Origin: JAHBTB01 sp964451255
GTDB lineage: Bacteria > Armatimonadota > Fimbriimonadia > Fimbriimonadales > Fimbriimonadaceae
DNA: 64,000 bases
Assembly (NCBI GenBank): GCA_964451255.1
Contig: CAYVHL010000010.1
Coordinates: 1 to 64,000 of the forward strand
Direction: 5' to 3'
Numbering within the stretch: the first letter of the stretch is position 1; each line of letters starts with the position of its first letter. Below the pieces are notes generated by a model that saw only the letters and a program-made list of their open reading frames with translations, was not told where the DNA came from and searched no databases. The position numbers and the translations under genes are program-made. Of the stretch, positions 42,158-51,175 are shown in pieces.

Positions 42158-44158
42158 GTGTCTGAGACGATTGATATCCTGCTCCAAGAAGACCGGGCGT
42201 TCGCGCCCTCCGACGCGTTCCGCTCCAAAGCCAATGTCGCTGACACTTCCGTCTATGCCAGGGCTTCAGCGGATCCCGAGGGATGGTGGGAGTCGTGGGC
42301 CAAGAAACTCGACTGGTTCGAGCCGTGGCACACGGTGCTCGAGTGGAGGCGGCCGTTCGCCAAGTGGTTTCTGGGCGGCAAGACCAACGCCTGCCACAAC
42401 TGTGTGGACCGGCACGTGGCGAACGGCCTTGGCGAAAAGACGGCCTGGATCGCCGAGGGTGAACCCGGCGACGTGCGGGTCTTCACGTACGCCGACGTGC
42501 TCCGGGACGTCCAAAAAGTGGCCAACGCCCTTAAGAGCCTTGGGGTAGGGAAGGGCGACCGGGTCTGCATCTACATGGGGCAGGGGCCGGAGCTTGTGTT
42601 GACGATGTTGGCGTGCGCCAGAATCGGCGCGCCGCACTCGGTCGTTTTCGGCGGGTTCAGCGCCGAATCTCTCGAGGAGAGGATCAACGACGCCCAGGCC
42701 AAAGTCATCGTGACGGCGGACGGCAGCTGGCGACGGGGGAACATCGTCCCTCTCAAGAAGATCGTCGACGACGCCTTGGGCAAGGGGTGCCCGTCCATAA
42801 CCAACGTCCTCGTCCTCGAACGCGTCGGCGCACCTGGCACTGCCACGAACGGGGTTCCCGCGCCAGCTTACGACCGGGGCCGCTGGCAGGAGGGCCGTGA
42901 CGTTTGGTGGCACGACGCGGTGGGATCCGCTGGGGACACCTGCCCTTGCGAGCCGATGGACAGTGAAGACCTGCTCTACATCTTGTACACGAGCGGCTCG
43001 ACCGGCAAGCCCAAAGGCATCATGCACACGACTGGCGGCTACCTGACCGGCACGTTGGCGACCACAAAGCTGGTCTTCGACCTCAAGGACGAAGACGTCT
43101 TCTGGTGCACGGCCGACTGCGGCTGGGTGACCGGCCACAGTTACGTGTGCTACGGCCCAATGGCCAACGCGGCGACCCAACTGATTTATGAAGGCTCTCC
43201 CGACACACCGGCCAAGGACCGCTTCTGGCATCTGATCGAGAAGCACCGGGTGACGATCCTGTACACCGCGCCGACCGCGATCAGGACCTTCATGAAGTGG
43301 GGCGACCAATTCCCGAACGGTCGAGACTTGTCTTCCTTACGGGTGTTGGGCTCTGTGGGCGAACCGATCAACCCGGAGGCGTGGATCTGGTACCAGCAGG
43401 TGATCGGTGGCGGACGGTGCCCGGTTGTGGACACGTGGTGGCAGACAGAGACCGGCGCGATCATGATCACCCCGTTGCCCGGGATCACGACCACGAAGCC
43501 TGGCTCGGCGACCCAGCCGTTCCCTGGTGTCGGTGCGACGATCTACAGCGAGGAAGGGGTCGACCGGTTGGCCGGCCAAAGCGGCAAAGAGGTCGGCGGT
43601 CTCCTGGTGCTCACCGAGCCCTGGCCGTCGATGCTCCGAGGGATCTATGGCGATCCAGACCGTTTCAAGAAGACCTATTGGAGCAAGTTTGACGACGCAT
43701 ATTTCGCGGGTGACGGCGCGAAGGTGGACGCCGAGGGATACTTCTGGCTGCTGGGGCGGGTGGACGACATCATGCTCGTCAGCGGGCACAACGTCTCCAC
43801 CATGGAAGTCGAATCGGCGTGCGTCGACCACCAAGCGGTCGCCGAGGCCGCCGTCATCGGACGTTCGCACGACGTCAAGGGTCAGGCCATCGCCGCCTTC
43901 GTGATCTTGCGTGGGGACCGGCATCCCTCGGACGACCTGGCGAAAGAGATCAAAGCGCACGTGGCGACAAAGATCGGCGCCTTGGCGAGGCCGGAGGACA
44001 TCTTCTTCTGCGCCGAGCTCCCTAAGACCCGGAGCGGCAAAATCATGCGGCGGTTACTCAGGGACGTGGCGGAGGGCCGGGCTCTTGGAGACACGAGCAC
44101 CCTCGCCGACGCGGCCGTGGTCGCGTCGCTCAAGGAGCAGTACGAGGACAAGGAGTGA
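42158..44158 (+). CDS. acsA: Acetyl-CoA synthetase (AMP-forming)
   Basis: AcsA activates acetate to acetyl-CoA through acetyl-AMP. The 666 residues start at GTG 42158 after AAGGAG. Motifs: YTSGSTGKPKGIMHT (P-loop), DTWWQTETGAIMITP (acetate and adenylate site), GRVDDIMLVSGHNVSTMEVE (hinge) and KTRSGKIMRRLLRDVA with the Lys that is usually acetylated to switch the enzyme off. All sit in the normal order and length. It stands alone, with VOC divergent upstream and an exported-protein gene downstream. Confidence 0.96.
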   Translation: MSETIDILLQEDRAFAPSDAFRSKANVADTSVYARASADPEGWWESWAKKLDWFEPWHTVLEWRRPFAKWFLGGKTNACHNCVDRHVANGLGEKTAWIAEGEPGDVRVFTYADVLRDVQKVANALKSLGVGKGDRVCIYMGQGPELVLTMLACARIGAPHSVVFGGFSAESLEERINDAQAKVIVTADGSWRRGNIVPLKKIVDDALGKGCPSITNVLVLERVGAPGTATNGVPAPAYDRGRWQEGRDVWWHDAVGSAGDTCPCEPMDSEDLLYILYTSGSTGKPKGIMHTTGGYLTGTLATTKLVFDLKDEDVFWCTADCGWVTGHSYVCYGPMANAATQLIYEGSPDTPAKDRFWHLIEKHRVTILYTAPTAIRTFMKWGDQFPNGRDLSSLRVLGSVGEPINPEAWIWYQQVIGGGRCPVVDTWWQTETGAIMITPLPGITTTKPGSATQPFPGVGATIYSEEGVDRLAGQSGKEVGGLLVLTEPWPSMLRGIYGDPDRFKKTYWSKFDDAYFAGDGAKVDAEGYFWLLGRVDDIMLVSGHNVSTMEVESACVDHQAVAEAAVIGRSHDVKGQAIAAFVILRGDRHPSDDLAKEIKAHVATKIGALARPEDIFFCAELPKTRSGKIMRRLLRDVAEGRALGDTSTLADAAVVASLKEQYEDKE

Positions 44159-44231
44159 CCAAGGCGGGTAGGCGGTCAGCCTAGTCCAATTGCCAGCCCA
44201 GTCAAGTGGCTAGACCGGGAACAAACCGGGT

Positions 44232-45158
44232 ATGGCGTCTTGTGTCCGGCAGATTCTCGTCATAGCGTTGTCGGTCGTCGTGCTGAGCCCGCTGACTGCG
44301 GCCCATCCGCAGGACAACCCGTTCAAACCCATGTTCGACGCGCCGAAGAAGGCGCGTGCGGTGGCTGACAAGGAAAGCAGCCGCGTCTACAAGGGCGACG
44401 AGGCGGGCCCGAGCGCTGGCCTGGCCATTTTCTCCCCTGCTTGGAACAAGAAGCTGGAAGGGGAACTCAAGCGGCTTGAATCCCAGACCGGGGCCACGCT
44501 CTCCACCACGAGGCCGTTTGCAGACCCCGAGATGATGCGGGCCAACATGAACAAACCCGCATGGAACCTTGACGAACTGGTCGCAAACGTCGCACCGGAT
44601 CCCACGGGTGAGGGGCTCAAGGCAGGAGGGAGGCCGGTGCAAGTCGAAGGTACGGTCCTGGCTGTCAAGGGTGGAGCCGCCAACAGGCTCCTCATGGTGG
44701 GAGACCCGGCCGACGAGATGCCGCACATCGCTATCGTCCTCCTCCCTGAGAATGACACGCGCCCGTTCAAGGTCGGCGACCACTTCGCAGACGTCACGGT
44801 GTATTTGATGCACGCCTCCAAGAAGGGAGAAAAGCAGGACGCCTACATTTTTGCTGGCTTGCCTACTGCGGGCCAGTCGCAGGGTGCCCGGACCGCTCCC
44901 GTGACGAATGGAACTGCGGCCAGCCCCGCCCAACAGCCGGACAAGGGCGAGTTCACCGACGCCCTTAACGGTTGGCGTCTGGTCGGGATCGTCCACGACG
45001 GGCAGGGTGGCGTTGGTGTCTTCGTCAACAAAGACGGTCGCAAGCTCTATGCGCGGACGGGTCACGAGGTCGACAAGGGGATAACCCTTTTGGGACTGGA
45101 GAACGGTCAGGCCAGGCTCATGGTCGACAAGAAGGAATTCGACGTCTGGCCCTGGTAA
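44232..45158 (+). CDS. Exported protein with a GspC/PilP-like C-terminal domain
   Basis: The product has 308 residues. The N-terminus ILVIALSVVVLSPLTAAHPQD looks like a signal peptide cut near residue 25. A central beta-rich part (VQVEGTVLAVKGGAANRLLMVGD) is followed by a Gln/Ala/Pro linker and a last domain, WRLVGIVHDGQGGVGVFVNKDG, ARTGHEVDKGITLLGL, LMVDKKEFDV. This has the shape of the HR domain of GspC or PilP, which contact secretins. There is no secretin gene nearby, so the role is inferred. Ends 26 bp before a strong terminator. Confidence 0.6.
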   Translation: MASCVRQILVIALSVVVLSPLTAAHPQDNPFKPMFDAPKKARAVADKESSRVYKGDEAGPSAGLAIFSPAWNKKLEGELKRLESQTGATLSTTRPFADPEMMRANMNKPAWNLDELVANVAPDPTGEGLKAGGRPVQVEGTVLAVKGGAANRLLMVGDPADEMPHIAIVLLPENDTRPFKVGDHFADVTVYLMHASKKGEKQDAYIFAGLPTAGQSQGARTAPVTNGTAASPAQQPDKGEFTDALNGWRLVGIVHDGQGGVGVFVNKDGRKLYARTGHEVDKGITLLGLENGQARLMVDKKEFDVWPW

Positions 45159-45183
45159 AGGGTTTGGCCGGAGAAAACGCCAC

Positions 45184-45212
45184 AAGGCTCAGAGCATGTC
45201 GCTCTGAGCCTT
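45184..45212. terminator. Bidirectional intrinsic terminator between the GspC/PilP-like gene and pnp
   Basis: aaggctcagagc (45184-45195) and gctctgagcctt (45201-45212) form a perfect 12-bp stem with a 5-nt loop, followed on the plus strand by T-rich gttcgttg. It sits between convergent stops at 45158 and 45241. Confidence 0.85.
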
Positions 45213-45240
45213 GTTCGTTGTCCGACACAGTTGCGTCGGC

Positions 45241-47652
45241 TTAGCGGCGCGGTCTGAAGCGGGGGTTGACCTCGTCTTCGCCCCGCGACTTCCGTGGGAA
45301 CTCGGACGGCACTTCGGGCGCGCCGGCGTCGTCGGCAGGCGTCACCGCCGCACGGTCCGGGGCGTCGCTGGTGGAGTCACCGCCGGAGTCTCCCTGGTCG
45401 CGTCCACCCCGTCCCCGGTCGTCACGGTCTCTGCCGCCCCGGTCACGGTCTCGGCCCCGGAATCCTCCCCGGTCTCGACCGCCCCGACCTCGGTCGTCGC
45501 GGTCCCGGTACGGCCTGTCGTCCGTCTCGCTGATGACGGCGTTGCCGTTGAGCTTCGGGTTGTCGGGGTTGAGTCCGATCGCGGTCAGGTTGACCCTGCC
45601 CATCCCGTCGATCTCGGCCACCTTGACATTGATCACGTCGCCCTCGCGGACGACGTCGTCGGGGCGTCGGATACGCTGGCTCGTGAGCTGGTCGGTCGGC
45701 ACCATCCCGTCCTTTCCTCCTGGCATTTGGACCATCGCTCCTCGGCCCATGATGCGCGTCACCGGGCCGCTGAACTCCATGCCGGGTTCGATCGTGAGGG
45801 TAGAGGCGCGGATGAGCTCGATCGCGTGGTCTGCCGCCTCCCCGTTGTCGCTGGCGACCAGGACGCGGCCGTCCTGCTGGATGTCCACCTGCGCACCGGT
45901 CTGCTCGGTGATCTTGCGGATGTTCGCACCGCCGGGGCCGATGAGTGCCCCGATCTTCTCAGGGTTGACCTGCACCACTTGGATGCGCGGGGCCGTTTTG
46001 CTGAGTGTGTTCCGGGGAGCCGGGATCTCGGCCTCGATCACGTCGAGGATCTGCAACCGGGCCTCAAGGGCTTGGTGCAGGGCCTGGGCGAGCACCTTCT
46101 CCGGGATGCCGTCGAGCTTCGTGTCCAACTGCAGGGCGGTGATACCTTTGCGGGTTCCAGCGACCTTGAAGTCCATGTCGCCGGTGAAGTCTTCGACGCC
46201 CTGGATGTCGGTGAGCACCTGGAACTTCTTGCCGTCGCTCATCAAGCCCATCGCGATCCCCGCTACCGGGGCCTTGATCGGCACACCAGCGTCCATCAGG
46301 GCCAGGGTCGAACCGCAGACCGACGCCATCGAGGTGGAGCCGTTGGATTCGAGGACCTCGGAGATCAGGTGGAGGGTGTAAGGGAACTCGGGGTCGTCCA
46401 GGGGGACCACCGGCCTGAGGGCCCGCTCCGCGAGCGCGCCGTGGCCGATCTCGCGGCGACCAGCGCCGCGCAACATCCGCACTTCGCCGACCGAGTAGGG
46501 CGGGAAGTTATAGAAGTGCATGTAGCGCTTGTCTTCGTCCTCCTCGTCCAGGGTGTCCTGCATCTGGGCGTCCTTGGGCATGCCGAGGGTGAGCACGGTC
46601 ATGACCTGGGTCTGGCCCCGGGTGAAGAGTCCCGATCCGTGGACGCGGGGCAGAAGCCCGGCGACCGCTTCGAGCGGGCGGATGTCCTTGAGGCCGCGTC
46701 CGTCCGGCCGCTTGCCGTCCTCGATGACAAACTTGCGGATCGTCTCCTTGACCGCTTTGTCGACCGCGTTGGCGACGCCCTTGAGCTTCACCGGGTCGTC
46801 GGCGTACTTCTCCTTGTACTTGGCGCTGATCTCCTTGACCACGTCGTCCATCGCGGACTCGCGCTTGGCCTTGTCGGGGTCGAAGAGGCCGCTCTCGATC
46901 GCCTTGGCCTCCTTTTTCTTGATCTCGTCGGCGAGTTCGGTGTCGACGCCGTCGATGATCGGTTCGCGCTTGGCTTTCCCAGCCTTCTTGGCGAAGACCT
47001 CAAACTCCTTACAGATGTCCTGGATCGCTTTGTGGGCGAACTCCAGGGCCTTGATCATCGTCTCCTCGCTGACCTCCAGGGCACCGGACTCGACCATGCT
47101 GATCGCGCTCTTGTGTCCGGCCACGACGAGGTCGAGGGTGCTGGTCTTCAACTGCTCGTTGCTCGGGAAGAGGACGAACTTGCCGTCGATCTGACCGACC
47201 CGGACACCGGCGACCGGCCCGCTGAAAGGGATGTCGCTGATGCTAAGGGCGGCGCCAGCAGCGCAGATCGCCAACACGTCCGGCGGGCAGGTCTTGTCGA
47301 CGCTGAAGGCCATCGTGATGACCTGCACGTCGTTACGCATCCCCTTGGGGAACAGCGGTCGGATCGGGCGGTCGATGAGCCGGGAGATGAGGATCGCCTT
47401 GTCGCTCGGGCGGCCACCGCGCTTGATGAAGCCCCCGGGGATCTTTCCGATCGCGTACTTTCGCTCTTCGAAATCGCAGACCAGGGGGAGGAAGTCGATG
47501 CCCTCACGGGCGGTTTTGCTCATGGTGGCGCAGCCTAGGACGACGGTCTCGTCCATTCCTAGGAGCACTGCTCCACCCGCTTGCTTGGCTACTCGGCCAG
47601 TTTCGAGGGAGAGCGTCTTGCCCCCGACCTCGAAGGTATGGGTGATTATCAT
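45241..47652 (-). CDS. pnp: Polyribonucleotide nucleotidyltransferase with an Arg/Asp/Gly-rich tail
   Basis: PNPase is the phosphorolytic 3'-5' exoribonuclease of mRNA decay. The 803 residues contain two RNase PH cores (first about 10-140, second about 325-560 with FPPYSVGEVRMLRGAGRREIGHG), a KH domain (KIGALIGPGGANIRKITEQTG) and an S1 domain (GMEFSGPVTRIMGRGAMVQM). From about residue 715 the chain becomes a run of RD, RG and RGG units, then an acidic tail ending PRFRPRR. This adds about 90 residues to the common ~710. rpsO, its usual upstream neighbour, lies 3.5 kb away. Confidence 0.96.
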   Translation of the reverse strand: MIITHTFEVGGKTLSLETGRVAKQAGGAVLLGMDETVVLGCATMSKTAREGIDFLPLVCDFEERKYAIGKIPGGFIKRGGRPSDKAILISRLIDRPIRPLFPKGMRNDVQVITMAFSVDKTCPPDVLAICAAGAALSISDIPFSGPVAGVRVGQIDGKFVLFPSNEQLKTSTLDLVVAGHKSAISMVESGALEVSEETMIKALEFAHKAIQDICKEFEVFAKKAGKAKREPIIDGVDTELADEIKKKEAKAIESGLFDPDKAKRESAMDDVVKEISAKYKEKYADDPVKLKGVANAVDKAVKETIRKFVIEDGKRPDGRGLKDIRPLEAVAGLLPRVHGSGLFTRGQTQVMTVLTLGMPKDAQMQDTLDEEDEDKRYMHFYNFPPYSVGEVRMLRGAGRREIGHGALAERALRPVVPLDDPEFPYTLHLISEVLESNGSTSMASVCGSTLALMDAGVPIKAPVAGIAMGLMSDGKKFQVLTDIQGVEDFTGDMDFKVAGTRKGITALQLDTKLDGIPEKVLAQALHQALEARLQILDVIEAEIPAPRNTLSKTAPRIQVVQVNPEKIGALIGPGGANIRKITEQTGAQVDIQQDGRVLVASDNGEAADHAIELIRASTLTIEPGMEFSGPVTRIMGRGAMVQMPGGKDGMVPTDQLTSQRIRRPDDVVREGDVINVKVAEIDGMGRVNLTAIGLNPDNPKLNGNAVISETDDRPYRDRDDRGRGGRDRGGFRGRDRDRGGRDRDDRGRGGRDQGDSGGDSTSDAPDRAAVTPADDAGAPEVPSEFPRKSRGEDEVNPRFRPRR

Positions 47653-48068
47653 GTTTTCGTCTCGCTCACATGCCGCCAGGCCCGGTGCAAACCGCTAGCG
47701 TGCGGCAGGCGCAAATGTGATCAAGCAAGACTGAATGCCGCTCTTCGCAAAGCCCTCGGCGGATCGAAGACGCTCCGAAGAACGGCATGCATCCAGGTCT
47801 TGACCGCCTGTGACTGTACCTTTCGCTTCGGAATTTCTATCGGGACGCTTGGAAAGGCCCTCGGGCTCGGCGGGTTGGCAGATCGATCCAGATGGATTGT
47901 GACGGGCATGGTGCTCGGCGGCCGTCATTTCGTCTTGCCTCTGACGTAGGTGAATATCCTTTGGAGTCTGACTGTGGCCAGGTTGGGCAAGGCCCAACGT
48001 GTTGGCCCAGCTACCCTCGGCGTCGTCGAGTACCGGGTGATCGCGGCCTCTCAGACTAGCCTACATTC
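47653..48068. other. Intergenic region upstream of pnp, no gene seen
   Basis: About 415 bp between pnp and the prepilin-like gene. Short open frames exist on both strands but lack ribosome sites or recognisable sequence. A 7-bp perfect hairpin (gttgggc/gcccaac, 47982-47998) could end the prepilin transcript; it has no T-run. The pnp promoter and leader should lie here. Confidence 0.5.
47982..47998 (-). terminator. Possible hairpin terminator of the 48-49 kb prepilin unit
   Basis: gttgggc (47982-47988), loop aag, gcccaac (47992-47998), about 70 bp past the prepilin stop on the minus strand. No U-run, so the role is uncertain. Confidence 0.3.
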
Positions 48069-48737
48069 TCAGTTGTCGTAGGTGGCGTAGGTCCAGCCCG
48101 GACAGAAGAGCTTCAAATAGCTGATAGACCTTTCGCGCGGCCCGGTGGATTCGACGCCCCAGTAACTTGCCTTTGCCGAGCCATCGCTCATAAACCGCTG
48201 GACTCTGCCTTGCATCCCGAAGACGTGCACTTCCGCGGGCGGTACTGGCCGGTTGACGCGATTGACGACAAGGGCCAGGCGGTCACATTCCTTTTGGAAC
48301 TTGTTCGATCGGCTCCATTGGGCGACCATAAGAGAATCATATTCAAAAGACGTACGTGTTAGCCAGTTCGCAGGGCAGGCCTTTGCAACTAGGTGACGGT
48401 TAGGGCCATTCTCACATATCCACTTCTGCACAGCGACCCCGAACCCGTCTTTGATGTTGTCCCAGTGCGACAGGAATATCCGATTGTCGGTCACGTACTT
48501 TTCGGCTACCAGGGGATCTAGGTTCGTCGTCGGTGCCAAACCATCGTGATCGCCCTCATACAGGAGCAGTGCCATGCCCACCTGCCGCAGGTTTGAGAGA
48601 GATGTTGTCCGGTAGGAGTCGTCCTTTGCGGAAGAGAAGCCAGGAATTAGCAGAGCTAATAGGCCAACAAGTATCGCCATCGCAAGCAAGAGCTCTAAGA
48701 CTGTGAAGCCAGCCACAGACCCGCGTCTCTTGACCAT
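48069..48737 (-). CDS. Type IV prepilin-like (pseudopilin) protein
   Basis: The product has 222 residues with a type IV prepilin N-terminus: a short basic leader MVKRRGSVAG then FTVLELLLAMAILVGLLALLIPGF, with Gly-Phe cleavage site and Glu5 of the mature protein. The following residues (LSNLRQVGMALLLYEGDHDG) fit the H-X9-type pseudopilins (DUF1559-like) common in Planctomycetes, Armatimonadetes and relatives. The C-terminus is Cys/aromatic rich (FCPGWTYATYDN). It starts immediately after the upstream membrane ORF. It lies in the AT-rich insert between rpsO and pnp. Confidence 0.85.
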   Translation of the reverse strand: MVKRRGSVAGFTVLELLLAMAILVGLLALLIPGFSSAKDDSYRTTSLSNLRQVGMALLLYEGDHDGLAPTTNLDPLVAEKYVTDNRIFLSHWDNIKDGFGVAVQKWICENGPNRHLVAKACPANWLTRTSFEYDSLMVAQWSRSNKFQKECDRLALVVNRVNRPVPPAEVHVFGMQGRVQRFMSDGSAKASYWGVESTGPRERSISYLKLFCPGWTYATYDN

Positions 48738-49079
48738 TTACACGCCAACCTCTCTACCGAGAAGGGCTAAAATGCGCTCGCTTAGGGCGACGCAGCGGCC
48801 TTCGATTGACCAGCCGCAAGTGAGAACCCCACCAGCCCCAAGGATGATCTCGAGCGGAAATGTGAGTATGTCCGCTCGGTCAGGAATGATTCGGTAGACA
48901 CCGGCCTCGGCGATCGCAAAGGTCACGACTATTAGCAACAATCCTACAGTGATCGCTTTCTTCGGAGCCAACTTTGGATCCAGTAGCAGAGAGAATGGCA
49001 ATGCCAATCCGCAAATGATCAAGCCGAAGATCAAGCTTCCATCAAGTGATATTGAAGTTGGTCGAAATGGGAAGCCCAA
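48738..49079 (-). CDS. Hydrophobic protein preceding the prepilin gene
   Basis: The product has 113 residues starting at TTG 49079, directly after an in-frame TGA, and stops one base before the prepilin ATG region (48737). Three hydrophobic helices: LIFGLIICGLALPFSLLL, AITVGLLLIVVTFAIAEAGV and FPLEIILGAGGVLTCGW. Their spacing is like that of the membrane half of the 402-residue fused protein at 49967. The odd start suggests that the gene originally began further upstream and is frameshifted. Confidence 0.55.
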   Translation of the reverse strand: MGFPFRPTSISLDGSLIFGLIICGLALPFSLLLDPKLAPKKAITVGLLLIVVTFAIAEAGVYRIIPDRADILTFPLEIILGAGGVLTCGWSIEGRCVALSERILALLGREVGV

Positions 49080-49418
49080 TCAATGAGGATGGCAATGAGT
49101 AACACGAGGCTTCCGAACAGGAACCCCATGACGCGACTTACAGCCAATACGGACTTAGACACAATATACCATTCAGTTATTGCACTCGTACTCTGGTTGT
49201 TGTGGTGTGCCGCATGTTGGCTCTGGCAGCTCACCCGAACCGCCTCGATATATCTCGGGCTCGGCGTGGACGATAATCACAAGCCCGTATACAACAGCGC
49301 AACAGGTTGAGAGTATGTGGATCGAGGAATGAGACGAATAAGACATCTCGAAATCATTATATGACGAATCGTGCGAGAGGCGCCAAATTTCCCATAAGTC
49401 CGAACAAAATGTCTTCAC
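49031..49418 (-). pseudogene. Possible decayed 5' part of the membrane gene
   Basis: Two short overlapping frames (49234-49031, 67 codons; 49418-49173, 81 codons) each hold a hydrophobic helix (VMGFLFGSLVLLIAILIDWA and LSTCCAVVYGLVIIVHA). Together with 49079-48738 they could be pieces of one membrane protein broken by frameshifts, comparable to the start of the 49967-51175 protein. Both are too short to be sure; a chance hydrophobic reading is the alternative. Confidence 0.3.
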
Positions 49419-49526
49419 GCTCCATCTTCGAGAAAGATTCGAAGGACTAGATCGCGATTAGAGCGCGTCTTGTATGGACAGAGTCGATGCCCGGCCGGTT
49501 AGTCGGGGCCGTCCTGAACGTTGCTT

Positions 49527-49636
49527 CTACTTCGGCTTGACTTCGCGGATGCCGAGGCGGGCGATCAGTTCGCGGTATTTGACCACGTCGCGGCCACGGA
49601 GATACGCCTCGAGGCGGCGGTGCTTGCCGACCAGTT
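49527..49636 (-). pseudogene. Second copy of the 3' end of rpsO (about 36 codons)
   Basis: Bases 49528-49636 match 51187-51295, the 3' end of the intact rpsO, at 105 of 109 positions with no gap. Three of the four differences are synonymous (Gly, Leu and Lys codons) and the fourth changes Arg to His in the GKRRRLEAYL segment, a common S15 variant. The stop is TAG instead of TAA. Upstream the reading continues about ten diverged codons (GGLLRGLELV) to a TGA, with no ATG start. It is a relic of a real S15 gene, not a random match. Confidence 0.9.
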
Positions 49637-49966
49637 CCAATCCCCGGAGCAGGCCGCCTCACACCCACAGTCTTGATTCTGGATGGCAAGCTCGAGTAGT
49701 CCGACAGATCGAGGGTTTGCCAAACGACTCCGATCAAGGGCGCTCGCGGATTGATTAGGTGAAAGGTCTTTCAGAGAATCGTGGTATAGTCTATTGTTGT
49801 CTGCCACATACCAATCAATGGTGGACTGAAAAAAGCTTTGCTTGTGAGCCGCTCTTGTGAGGACGAATATGAGAGCCGCTTGGTTCGGGGAGAATCACCG
49901 CTCTTCGAGCCGAGCTAGCTCAGCGTCAGAAATTACCCATTTGTGAGACGAGTAGGCCGAGGTTAA
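49637..49966. other. AT-rich spacer between the rpsO relic and the fused prepilin gene
   Basis: About 330 bp without a believable gene. It holds a TATAGT hexamer around 49790 that could be a -10 for the plus-strand gene, and a small palindrome agctagct (about 49911-49920). Base composition is visibly less GC-rich than outside the rpsO-pnp interval. Confidence 0.45.
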
Positions 49967-51175
49967 ATGAATAGACATCGTGCAATTCTTGGTAGATTGG
50001 TGTATCTTCTGGTATTGCTATGGGCAACGGCTGTTGTCCAGAGTGTTATCTTCTATTTTCGTTCATGCAATCTACCACCGCCGCCAGGCGCAGTCTCGCT
50101 CTCGGCGGATCAATACGTCATTCCGTTCTTGGGCCTATTCGTGAGGCCCGATAGGGTGTTGACCGAGTCTTGGCCGCTGGGGTTCCCTGCTCTTCTCTTG
50201 TTTCTCTGCTATGGTATGGTGGCAGGCTTGTGGGCGACGAGATCTAGGCTAGTCGTCCTACCGGCTGTCACATTGGTTGCTTCCCTGGTCGCCTGCGCGG
50301 CGTGGATCCACACGATGGCCATCTTGCCAGGCTTCGAGTGGACTTGGAGGAGTATGGCTCTCGTTTGCACCACGATCAGTAGCCTGATCATCGCTACTCG
50401 ATGGAAGTGGTTCTTGGATGATCGAGGTTCGCGAACTGGACGAGGTCGTTCTCGTGGCCCTTATGAATTGGGGTTTACTTTTGTTGAGGTGATCGTGGTG
50501 GTGGCGATACTGTTGGTCGTAGCCGGATCAGTGATTTTCGCTGTAAGATCAGCTTTTCAGCCAGCGAGTATTACCCGCGAAATCGAACAGGAGAGGCAGA
50601 TATATGTGGCAGTGAATCTTTACGAGGCCGATTTCGACCATCGATCTCCACCCACACTAAATGCGCTCACCTCAGGATATATGCCCTCTTCACTGTTGAC
50701 ATGCCCCACGGACGCGCGACTCCCACTTGGCCTTCCGGACTGGCCCGCAAACCCGTGGGTAAACATCGTGCCGCCAGATGTCGAGGAATTTGCGAGAATG
50801 CGTTCAAGGAGCATAGTAAGTTACTTCTACTTGAAGACTTTTGAGGGGCGGTTTGCTTCGGGGCGGAGCTACGATGAATACCGGTCAATGCCCGAGGTTG
50901 GCATGATCACAGGTGTCGGTTTGATGCAGTGTGGAAGCTGCTCCGGAGCTAGTTGCATCGGTACTTGTGAGTACTGGTGGTCAAAGAACCCTGATATCGA
51001 CAAGGGGCAGCCCGCGGCCAACCTTTCTGGCCCACTTGTGACCGTCAAAATGGACGGGTCGGTGACTTCTAGATTGATGCCAGATTGTGGTGCCGGTGCG
51101 ACCGGCTACACCCAAGACCTCTTCTTCGACCTTCGGCCACCGAGTTGTGGTCGTACCGCCATTGTCGTCAAGTAG
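49967..51175 (+). CDS. Fused multi-helix membrane / internal prepilin-motif protein
   Basis: The product has 402 residues from ATG 49967. Residues 1-150 hold four hydrophobic helices (about 10-27, 64-80, 87-103 and 118-138). An Arg-rich linker (RGSRTGRGRSRGP) follows, then ELGFTFVEVIVVVAILLVVAGSVIFAV near residues 167-193. This is a full type IV prepilin signature (Gly-Phe-Thr, Glu5, hydrophobic helix), but internal rather than N-terminal. The rest resembles a pseudopilin head with paired cysteines (CGSCSGASCIGTC). The neighbouring cassette has the two parts as separate genes. It is convergent with rpsO, with only 10 bp between stops. Confidence 0.75.
   Translation: MNRHRAILGRLVYLLVLLWATAVVQSVIFYFRSCNLPPPPGAVSLSADQYVIPFLGLFVRPDRVLTESWPLGFPALLLFLCYGMVAGLWATRSRLVVLPAVTLVASLVACAAWIHTMAILPGFEWTWRSMALVCTTISSLIIATRWKWFLDDRGSRTGRGRSRGPYELGFTFVEVIVVVAILLVVAGSVIFAVRSAFQPASITREIEQERQIYVAVNLYEADFDHRSPPTLNALTSGYMPSSLLTCPTDARLPLGLPDWPANPWVNIVPPDVEEFARMRSRSIVSYFYLKTFEGRFASGRSYDEYRSMPEVGMITGVGLMQCGSCSGASCIGTCEYWWSKNPDIDKGQPAANLSGPLVTVKMDGSVTSRLMPDCGAGATGYTQDLFFDLRPPSCGRTAIVVK

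Noticed and set aside
45211..47538. A 775-codon open frame antisense to pnp
   Set aside because: It exactly mirrors pnp, has Val/Asp/Leu/Arg-biased low-information sequence, no domain and no ribosome site. It is a GC-rich codon shadow.
47653..48068. Search for another rpsO fragment next to pnp, as expected for a second integration at the same site
   Set aside because: No stretch resembling rpsO was found by eye, so a second integration at rpsO is not supported for the older cassette.
49083..49310. 75-codon plus-strand hydrophobic frame
   Set aside because: It overlaps hydrophobic frames on the minus strand and lacks a ribosome site; hydrophobic codons often read hydrophobic on both strands.
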